From Bacteroidales bacterium UBA1215 (GTDB taxonomy: Bacteria; Bacteroidota; Bacteroidia; Bacteroidales; WCHB1-69), in contig DBXJ01000044.1 of assembly GCA_002309475.1 (NCBI GenBank), forward strand, positions 1 to 8,289: 8,289 bases of DNA. The letters are read 5' to 3'. The position numbers and the translations under genes were made by a program. The stretch's first letter is position 1. Each line of letters starts with the position of its first letter. Below are positions 1 through 5,810 of this stretch, piece after piece. The notes under the pieces are model-generated. The model worked only from the letters and a program-made list of their open reading frames with translations. It had not been told where the DNA came from and did not search any database.

Positions 1-579
1 ATGTATGGCTTTTTGCATGGAAATATTCCGGTAAGTGTCAAAGAAACCGACCAAGTTGACCATACCTTTGGTGTTACCATTAATTTGGAATGTCATTGGA
101 ATACGCTTAAAAAAAGTTTCAGAGATCAGGCAGAACAGAGTTTTAAGTCTTGGTATGAAGGCTATACAGGAGCAGACTTTTCACATATTTTTCACATGCC
201 GGTGATGCTTGGTTTCAGGTATAAATTGCAATCTTCCACACATGGAGTAGGCATGGCAGTGGATTTGGGAGCAGGAGCTAACTTATTCTACAGAACAAAC
301 GAAAAAATAAATTACAAGATAGGAAAACAGGATTATAGTGAAATTGCTGAGAGTGGCTTATCTTGTGGTGCCGTTGCGCATGGAGCTTTGTCGTTGTTAT
401 TAGGCGATCATTTCGCAATAGGTTTCCACTATCATTTTTTGAGTGCTTTTGGCAATAAAATAACAAAGCGACTTGTAGAAATGCCCAGCAATAATGAGAT
501 TTCCTCATCGGTAACTACCGACAAAGAAGCAAAATTGTACGAACACATGCTGTCGCTTTCGTTAGAAGTGATTTTCTAA
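1..579 (+). CDS. Probable outer-membrane beta-barrel protein, C-terminal part (5' truncated)
   Basis: The reading frame is open from the first base and ends with TAA at 577-579, giving 192 residues. An ATG sits exactly at base 1, but it is probably an internal Met. The visible N-terminus has no signal peptide, and the sequence starts in what looks like a strand-and-loop region. The chain alternates short amphipathic, glycine- and aromatic-rich segments (for example HMPVMLGFRYKL, GMAVDLGAGANLFYR and FAIGFHYHFLSAFG) with polar loops. It ends in LSLSLEVIF, with a terminal Phe typical of outer-membrane barrel proteins recognised by the BAM machinery. This supports a barrel of the general Bacteroidota outer-membrane type, located in the outer membrane. 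No specific family, ligand or partner is recognisable. It is convergent with the activase gene and shares a terminator with it. The barrel assignment is inferred from sequence pattern, not from a known motif. Confidence 0.6.
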   Translation: MYGFLHGNIPVSVKETDQVDHTFGVTINLECHWNTLKKSFRDQAEQSFKSWYEGYTGADFSHIFHMPVMLGFRYKLQSSTHGVGMAVDLGAGANLFYRTNEKINYKIGKQDYSEIAESGLSCGAVAHGALSLLLGDHFAIGFHYHFLSAFGNKITKRLVEMPSNNEISSSVTTDKEAKLYEHMLSLSLEVIF

Positions 580-600
580 TGAAGTACAAAGCAACTATAT

Positions 601-632
601 AAAAAAAGCACCTTCAGGTGCTTTTTTTTTTT
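601..632. terminator. Bidirectional Rho-independent terminator between convergent genes
   Basis: A stem forms between AAAAAAAGCACC (601-612) and GGTGCTTTTTTT (617-628) around a TTCA loop (613-616). The core GCACC/GGTGC pairs perfectly. On the plus strand a run of 12 T follows (621-632). On the minus strand the seven A at 601-607 read as a T run. The hairpin can therefore end transcription of both the barrel gene (stop at 579) and the activase gene (stop at 665). Confidence 0.9.
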
Positions 633-664
633 CGGGTATGCCTATAAAATTTTCGTTCAGCCAT

Positions 665-3600
665 TTATTGCTTGCAATTTTCTATCATAAAGTGCAAACG
701 GTTGTAAATATTGGCTTCGGAGGTTCCTGCATCAAAATCCAAAGCCAACAAATTCATTTTCGGATATAGTTTTTTCACACGTTTTTCTATTCCTTTTGAA
801 ATAATATGGTTGGCGATACATCCGAAAGGTTGCAAACTGATGGCATTGTTGATACCGGCGGCACCAAAAGCGGCCAATTCGGCAGGAATGAGCCATCCTT
901 CACCAAAGTTGGCAGCCATATTGATAATTTCTGATGCGAGTTTTGCATCGTGAAAAATATCTACAAAGGGTCGGTAGTAAGGATATTTCTTACAAATTTT
1001 ATCTACTTTTTTTGCGTAGTTGAAAATAATTTTGTAGATACCGTCGCTGAGCCAAACAGGTGTATTGACCGGTTTGATATGCTGTTCTTTATTAATATGT
1101 CGATTGACAAAACTATTGATAAAGAAATTGTACATAGACGGTGCCACTACTTCAATGCCTTGTTCGCTAAGCCAGTCTAAAACATGTTTGTGGCTGAAAG
1201 AATTATATTTAATGTAGATTTCGCCCACCACACCTATCACAGGAATGTTGTCATCGGGAATGGTAATGGCAGCAAAATCGTCAACAGCTTGTCGGAGCAA
1301 TGTCAGCAGACTTTTGTGGTCTTTTTTCTCAATATAGGGGATGGAGGCTTGTATGTATTGTTCACGCAAACGTTTGGCACTTCCTTTTTCTTTTTCTCTT
1401 GCCAGAGCCGGATAATACAATTTGCTGATGGCGTCAGCATAGAGCAAACCAAACAAAGTGATTTTCAGGCAACCCTTAAAATTGAGTTGAAAGCCCGGCT
1501 GGAAATTGGTCATATCGTTGCCGAAGGCGATGGAGACAACAGGAACGTTTTCTATCCCTGCAGCAATGAGAGCATTTTTTATCAAAGACAAGTAGTTGGA
1601 AGCACGACATTGTCCGCCGGTTTGTGTCATGGCAACCGCCACTTGGTTGAGGTCGTATTTGCCACTCTGCAATGCTTTCATAATAGAGCCGACAACAATA
1701 GTAGCCGGATAGCAAATTTCGTTGTTGGCATATTGCAAGCCCAATTCAGCACATGCTTTGTCGCCCATAGGCAAATTTACCAAATTATACCCCATTAGTT
1801 TAAACAGAGGAGGCAACAATTCGGAATATCCTTCAGCAAAATAAGGGGCTAAAATAGTCCTGTACCGCTGTTGTTCGGTGTAAACGAGCGTGGTTTTATA
1901 AGGGATTTCCTTCGGTTGGGAAGATTTAAACTTGATACTTTCCACCACCGAACGAATTCTTAATCGCAAAGAGCCGATATTGTTGACATCGTCAATTTTC
2001 AATAAGGTCAGGTTTTTGCCTTTTCTATTCAAAATGGCTGCCACTTCGTCTAAAATGAAGGCATCGGGACCACAACCGAAAGATGTTAGTTCTACAAAGT
2101 GAATGTTGTCGGAGCTATTGGCAACGTAGTTGGCGGCCTTAAAAATACGATTCGGATAAGCCCATTGTGTAATGGAGTGCATGTGGGAGTACATGTCTTC
2201 CTGACCAAAGTTGGCAATATTTTCCGTGATGACATCTATACCCATATCTGAAATACAATCTGCCACTTTGTGTTGTATCAAAGGATCGATATGGTAGGGG
2301 CGGCATGCCAACAAAATCACCATTCTGTTGTTTTTTCGTGCGTCTTCTACAATGCGGAGGGCTTCGTTATATTGTTGGTGCATATAGTCAGATTGTGCTT
2401 TCAGTGCCTGTGTGATAGCTGTTTTGGCAGTCTTTCTGTCTATATGCAGCGAGTCTAAATATTTGTAGCACGCTTTCCAGAGTAGTTTTGGATTGTTGAA
2501 CGAAACCACAGGCGAGTCAACAGGTATGCCGTAGTGTTCTTTGGGTTCAATAGAACTTTTGATAACATCGGAATAACCCGCTACAATCGGGCAGTTGTAA
2601 CTGTTTTTTGATTGTGAATCTTCTTTTTGCTCAAAAATAACGTATGGATATAAAATCCTATCTACTTTCTTCTCTATCAAATCTATCACATGTCCATGCA
2701 TGAGTTTCGCCGGAAAGCAAATATTGTCGGACATCAAAGTCCGAATACCTTTTTGGTAGATTTGGTTGGTAGAAGTAGCCGACAAGACAACATTGATATT
2801 GCATGAGGTGAGCAAAGTATGCCAAAACGGGTAGTTTTCGTACATGCCCAATGCTCTTGGAATGCCGATGTTGAGTTTTGCTTTTTCCTTTGGAACAGGC
2901 ATGCGGGAAAACAAATGCTTGTATTTGGTTTTATGTTGATTCTGACCTTTGACAAAATGCTCACTCTTGTTGGAAAATATTTTTTCGCAGTTGTTGCCGG
3001 AATAGAAAGTATTGCCGTTGGAAAAATGGAAAATCTTTACAGTACAGCAGTTTTCACATCCGTTGCAGTTCTTGAATTCTGATTCATAATTTTGTGAGTT
3101 GATAATATTGTCAAGGCTGGTGCCGATGGTATTGTGAGCTTGCTTTTGAGCGTAGATAGCCGCTCCATAGGCACCCATCAATTCGGGAATATCGGAATAA
3201 TAGACCGATTTTCCTGTCAATTCTTCCATGGCTTTGACAATGGATAAATTTTTGAAAGTGCCGCCTTGCACGACAATATTATCGCCTAATTCATCTATAT
3301 TTTTAATTTTTAATACTTTATACAAACAATTTTTGATAACGGAATAGGAAAAACCGGCGGCAATATCTTCAATGGGAGCACCTTCACGCATAGCCTGTTT
3401 TACTTTGGAATTCATAAAAACAGTACAACGTGTGCCAAGGTCGTAAGGATGTTTTGCAAAACAAGATATGTTGGCGAATTCCGCAACCGGATATTTGAGC
3501 ATGTTGGCAAAGTTTTCTATAAAAGAGCCACAACCGGAAGAACATGCTTCATTGATTTCCAATCGGTTGATACTGCCATTTTCAATAAAAATGGCTTTCA

Positions 3601-4915
3601 TGTCCTGACCGCCGATATCCAAGATAAACGATAAGTCGTTTTTTACTTGTCGTGCTGCCAAAAAGTGGGCAATGGTTTCCACGATGCCAAAATTGAGGTT
3701 GAAAGCTGTTTTGATAAGATTTTCGCCATAGCCGGTTGCCGCACTGCCGATAACTTTCAGATTGCGGTGGTGTTGTTCGGCTTCGTCTTTCAATCGTTTG
3801 ATAGCTTGCAGAAATGCATTAAAACTATCTCCTTTGTTGCGACTATAGTCTTCAAAGACAATTTTTCCCTCTTCGTCCAATAATATCAATTTGGTGGTGG
3901 TGGAGCCTGAGTCAACTCCTAAATAGCATTTGTCGGATTTCATTTGCTCCCAAGTGGTTCGCGGGACAAAGTGTATAACTTTGGATGCCTGCCACTGCTC
4001 AAAATCTGCTTGTGATTGGAACAAAGCCGGCAAACGGTTGCTGATATTGTTGTCTAAAGATATATTCTTGTTGGAGCGAAGCATGTTGAGTGTCTCTGAC
4101 AGGCAGAGGCTTTTGCGGGAGTGAGAAGATGATATCAATGCACAGCCCCATGCGGGGATAATTTTTGCATCTTTAGGTACAATACAATCCTCTTCCTTGA
4201 TATTCAAAACATGTTTGAAGGCCTTTTTTAATTCAGGCAAAAAGGCAAACGGACCGCCACACATGAATATTTTCGGATTGATGTCGGTGCCTTTTGCTAA
4301 GGAGCTGACCACCTGAATGGCAACAGCATTGAAAACCGAAGCGGCAATATCGTTTCTGCTGATATTGCGGCTGGCCAAATTCTGCACGTCTGTTTTGGAA
4401 AATACACCGCATCGGCTCGCAATAGGATAAATGTTGGTGGCAGTGGATGCCAATTCATTCAGTTTGATGGTGTCAATTTCCAAGAGGGCAGCCGTTTGAT
4501 CTATAAAAGCACCCGTTCCTCCGGCACAATTGCCGTTCATACGAATGTCCGGCACTTTGCCTTCTTCAAAAAATATCATTTTGCTGTCTTCTCCACCGAT
4601 GTCTATAAAAGTATGTACCTCGGGATATCTTCTTTTTATCAGTTCGGCGGAAGCTACTACTTCTTGTACAAATGCTATGCCGATTTTTTCAGCATAACCC
4701 ATTCCTACCGAACCTGTAAAGGTGCAATTCATGTGGCAGTCGCCAATTGCAGCATACAATGCTTCAAGCGTTTCTTTGGCGGCTTGCTTGATGTCGGTAT
4801 TATGACGGCGATAATCGGAAAAAATAAAATTGCCGTCTTTGTCAAGAACCACTAATTTAAATGTAGTGGAGCCTATGTCTATGCCTATGTTGTAGGTTGG
4901 AATGTTATTATTCAT
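665..4915 (-). CDS. Giant fused acyl-CoA dehydratase activase / dehydratase-like protein (BadF/BadG/BcrA/BcrD + DUF2229 type)
   Basis: The protein has 1416 residues. Residues 8-262 form a first ASKHA-fold ATPase: phosphate loop GIDIGSTTFK, DIGGEDSK near 105-112, cluster-ligand motif NGNCAGGTGAF (Cys130), second ligand in SRCGVF (Cys169) and adenosine motif CGGPFAF. Residues 330-590 repeat this: GVDSGSTTTK, DIGGQDMK, NEACSSGCGSF (Cys458, Cys462), TRCTVF (Cys497). A Cys-rich linker follows (617-643), then two related 2-hydroxyacyl-CoA dehydratase-like units, about 682-990 and 1017-1410. In the family, activases such as HgdC bind a [4Fe-4S] cluster between two subunits and use ATP to send one electron at very low potential to the dehydratase or to a double-cubane-cluster protein. 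Here both roles appear joined in one cytoplasmic chain; substrate unknown. The ATG at 4913-4915 lies 2 bp after the tetR stop and directly precedes the ATPase fold; no Shine-Dalgarno is visible. Family placement is firm, the reaction is not. Confidence 0.93.
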   Translation of the reverse strand: MNNNIPTYNIGIDIGSTTFKLVVLDKDGNFIFSDYRRHNTDIKQAAKETLEALYAAIGDCHMNCTFTGSVGMGYAEKIGIAFVQEVVASAELIKRRYPEVHTFIDIGGEDSKMIFFEEGKVPDIRMNGNCAGGTGAFIDQTAALLEIDTIKLNELASTATNIYPIASRCGVFSKTDVQNLASRNISRNDIAASVFNAVAIQVVSSLAKGTDINPKIFMCGGPFAFLPELKKAFKHVLNIKEEDCIVPKDAKIIPAWGCALISSSHSRKSLCLSETLNMLRSNKNISLDNNISNRLPALFQSQADFEQWQASKVIHFVPRTTWEQMKSDKCYLGVDSGSTTTKLILLDEEGKIVFEDYSRNKGDSFNAFLQAIKRLKDEAEQHHRNLKVIGSAATGYGENLIKTAFNLNFGIVETIAHFLAARQVKNDLSFILDIGGQDMKAIFIENGSINRLEINEACSSGCGSFIENFANMLKYPVAEFANISCFAKHPYDLGTRCTVFMNSKVKQAMREGAPIEDIAAGFSYSVIKNCLYKVLKIKNIDELGDNIVVQGGTFKNLSIVKAMEELTGKSVYYSDIPELMGAYGAAIYAQKQAHNTIGTSLDNIINSQNYESEFKNCNGCENCCTVKIFHFSNGNTFYSGNNCEKIFSNKSEHFVKGQNQHKTKYKHLFSRMPVPKEKAKLNIGIPRALGMYENYPFWHTLLTSCNINVVLSATSTNQIYQKGIRTLMSDNICFPAKLMHGHVIDLIEKKVDRILYPYVIFEQKEDSQSKNSYNCPIVAGYSDVIKSSIEPKEHYGIPVDSPVVSFNNPKLLWKACYKYLDSLHIDRKTAKTAITQALKAQSDYMHQQYNEALRIVEDARKNNRMVILLACRPYHIDPLIQHKVADCISDMGIDVITENIANFGQEDMYSHMHSITQWAYPNRIFKAANYVANSSDNIHFVELTSFGCGPDAFILDEVAAILNRKGKNLTLLKIDDVNNIGSLRLRIRSVVESIKFKSSQPKEIPYKTTLVYTEQQRYRTILAPYFAEGYSELLPPLFKLMGYNLVNLPMGDKACAELGLQYANNEICYPATIVVGSIMKALQSGKYDLNQVAVAMTQTGGQCRASNYLSLIKNALIAAGIENVPVVSIAFGNDMTNFQPGFQLNFKGCLKITLFGLLYADAISKLYYPALAREKEKGSAKRLREQYIQASIPYIEKKDHKSLLTLLRQAVDDFAAITIPDDNIPVIGVVGEIYIKYNSFSHKHVLDWLSEQGIEVVAPSMYNFFINSFVNRHINKEQHIKPVNTPVWLSDGIYKIIFNYAKKVDKICKKYPYYRPFVDIFHDAKLASEIINMAANFGEGWLIPAELAAFGAAGINNAISLQPFGCIANHIISKGIEKRVKKLYPKMNLLALDFDAGTSEANIYNRLHFMIENCKQ

Positions 4916-4917
4916 AA

Positions 4918-5544
4918 TTATTTAATTGCTATGCGGTTAAGTATTGTTTGAACATTTTCTGCCTTGCGTCGGGCAATAAATTTGGCATAATCTTCTTCAG
5001 ATATGCAATTGTTATTTTTCAAAGTCGGTAATGCAATAAAGGCAAATGCGTTTAGACAGATAATGTCGTATATCAGGTCTTGGGCACTTATATAACGTAT
5101 GCGACCGGCATCTGCTTCTTCTTGTATGCTAATTTCTAATTGGTTAAAAATGTTTTTTAGTGAAGGAAGTAATTTGTTGATGGATAGTTTGATAAAATTG
5201 TTATCGTTAATGAGTTCGCTTACAATAAAGTAGGGTAATTTGGGATTGGCAGCTATAAAATCAAAATGTGCTTCTATACCGAATGTTATTTTTTCAGTAA
5301 AAGAAAGATCTTCTTTGAGAAAAAGTGAAAAAGAATCTAACATTATTTTGGCATAATGTTCAAATACTTTGGAAAATAGATTGTCTTTGGTTCTATAGTA
5401 ATAATGAAGCATGGCATGTGTAACGCCGGCTTGATTGGCTATTTCAGTAGTGGTTGTCATTTTGTATCCTTTGTTTAAGAATACGTTTTTGGCAACCATT
5501 AATATGGTTTCTTCTGTTTTGTTGGATAAACTTTTCTTTGCCAT
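4918..5544 (-). CDS. TetR/AcrR-family transcriptional regulator
   Basis: The protein has 208 residues, a normal length for the family. Residues 9-55 form the N-terminal three-helix DNA-binding domain. It shows the usual pattern: ILMVAKNVFLNKGYKMTTT, then the helix-turn-helix TEIANQAGVTHAMLHYYYRT, and KDNLFSKVFEHY leading into helix 4. The rest is a helical ligand-binding and dimerisation domain with a variable sequence, so the inducer cannot be read from it. The ATG at 5542-5544 gives the short basic leader MAKKSLSNKT common in the family. The stop lies 2 bp before the activase start, so the two genes almost certainly share a transcript. A palindrome upstream (5576-5593) is a plausible own operator. 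I infer a repressor that senses a metabolite, perhaps an acyl-CoA or organic acid tied to the activase, but nothing in the sequence proves the ligand. Confidence 0.93.
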   Translation of the reverse strand: MAKKSLSNKTEETILMVAKNVFLNKGYKMTTTTEIANQAGVTHAMLHYYYRTKDNLFSKVFEHYAKIMLDSFSLFLKEDLSFTEKITFGIEAHFDFIAANPKLPYFIVSELINDNNFIKLSINKLLPSLKNIFNQLEISIQEEADAGRIRYISAQDLIYDIICLNAFAFIALPTLKNNNCISEEDYAKFIARRKAENVQTILNRIAIK

Positions 5545-5575
5545 TCGATTGTTTATAAATAAATTAACAATTTTG

Positions 5576-5593
5576 TTTAACAGATTTGTTAAA
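5576..5593. promoter_or_regulatory. Candidate TetR operator (18-bp palindrome)
   Basis: TTTAACAGATTTGTTAAA is a perfect 7-bp inverted repeat (TTTAACA / TGTTAAA) with a 4-bp spacer GATT. It lies 32 bp upstream of the tetR start codon and just downstream of the predicted -7 box, so a bound dimer would cover the start of transcription. An adjacent weaker repeat, AACAA-TT-TTGTT (5566-5577), overlaps it and could be a second site. Size and position fit TetR autorepression. The region is AT-rich, so some chance symmetry is expected. Confidence 0.5.
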
Positions 5594-5597
5594 AATG

Positions 5598-5605
5598 CAA
5601 ATATA
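5598..5605 (-). promoter_or_regulatory. Predicted -7 box of the tetR-activase promoter
   Basis: Read on the minus strand this is TATATTTG, an exact match to the Bacteroidota -7 consensus TAnnTTTG. It would place the transcription start near 5592 and give a leader of about 50 bases before the tetR ATG. A matching -33 TTG/TTTG is not evident at the usual distance, so the promoter may be weak or activator-dependent, or this may be a chance match. Confidence 0.45.
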
Positions 5606-5667
5606 ACATTTTTTTTTACACCGGCATTTTCGTATATTTTTTTTCTTCATTATTATAAATTTCAAGT

Positions 5668-5675
5668 TAATTTTG
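5668..5675 (+). promoter_or_regulatory. Possible -7 box for the plus-strand T9SS gene (distal)
   Basis: TAATTTTG matches TAnnTTTG exactly. It lies 135 bases before the ATG at 5811, implying a long leader, and no good -33 element is seen upstream. It competes with the closer but imperfect candidate at 5756-5785. Confidence 0.25.
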
Positions 5676-5729
5676 TATATTGATTATTTATTTTATTTGA
5701 ATATCAATTACTTATAAATAAAAAATATA

Positions 5730-5754
5730 AAATTAGTGATTTAATCATGAATTT
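5730..5754. repeat. Imperfect 25-bp inverted repeat in the divergent control region
   Basis: The arms AAATTAGTGATT (5730-5741) and AATCATGAATTT (5743-5754) pair at 10 of 12 positions around a single central T. The inner five and outer five pairs are perfect, with two mismatches between them. It sits directly upstream of the proposed -33 element of the plus-strand gene, where an activator or repressor could bind. No T tract follows, so it is not a typical terminator. In AT-rich DNA part of the symmetry may be chance. Confidence 0.3.
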
Positions 5755-5755
5755 G

Positions 5756-5785
5756 TTGGTAAGGGCAATAAAGTTGTTAGTTTTA
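5756..5785 (+). promoter_or_regulatory. Possible promoter for the T9SS protein gene (proximal)
   Basis: A TTG (5756-5758) is followed after 19 bases by TAGTTTTA (5778-5785). The latter matches the Bacteroidota -7 consensus TAnnTTTG except for its last base. The spacing falls in the known TTG-N17-23 range. Transcription would start near 5792, about 19 bases before the ATG at 5811. The imperfect -7 box keeps confidence low. Confidence 0.35.
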
Positions 5786-5810
5786 CGTTATAAAAAAATT
5801 ATATTCAAGT

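Noticed and set aside
1..3. ATG at the first base as the true start of the barrel protein
   Set aside because: The coincidence with the window edge, the lack of a signal peptide and the mid-barrel appearance of the sequence favour an internal Met in a gene cut by the window.
1184..1798. 204-residue open frame on the plus strand
   Set aside because: It lies wholly antisense to the conserved activase gene, whose motifs cover the same bases. The translation is Cys/Phe-rich with no recognisable domain, as expected of a mirror frame.
4496..4855. 119-residue plus-strand open frame opposite the first ATPase domain
   Set aside because: It overlaps the highly conserved cluster and phosphate motifs of the minus-strand gene and shows no protein family features of its own.
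5609..5617. Run of nine T near the tetR promoter as a terminator
   Set aside because: No GC-containing stem precedes it on either strand.
5435..5683. 82-residue plus-strand frame spanning the start of tetR and the control region
   Set aside because: It is antisense to the TetR DNA-binding domain and then runs through AT-rich intergenic DNA. Its Phe/Ile-rich composition simply reflects that base content.
5678..5708. ATTGAT / ATCAAT inverted repeat with an 18-base loop
   Set aside because: Only six pairs with a long AT-rich loop, well within chance for such base composition.
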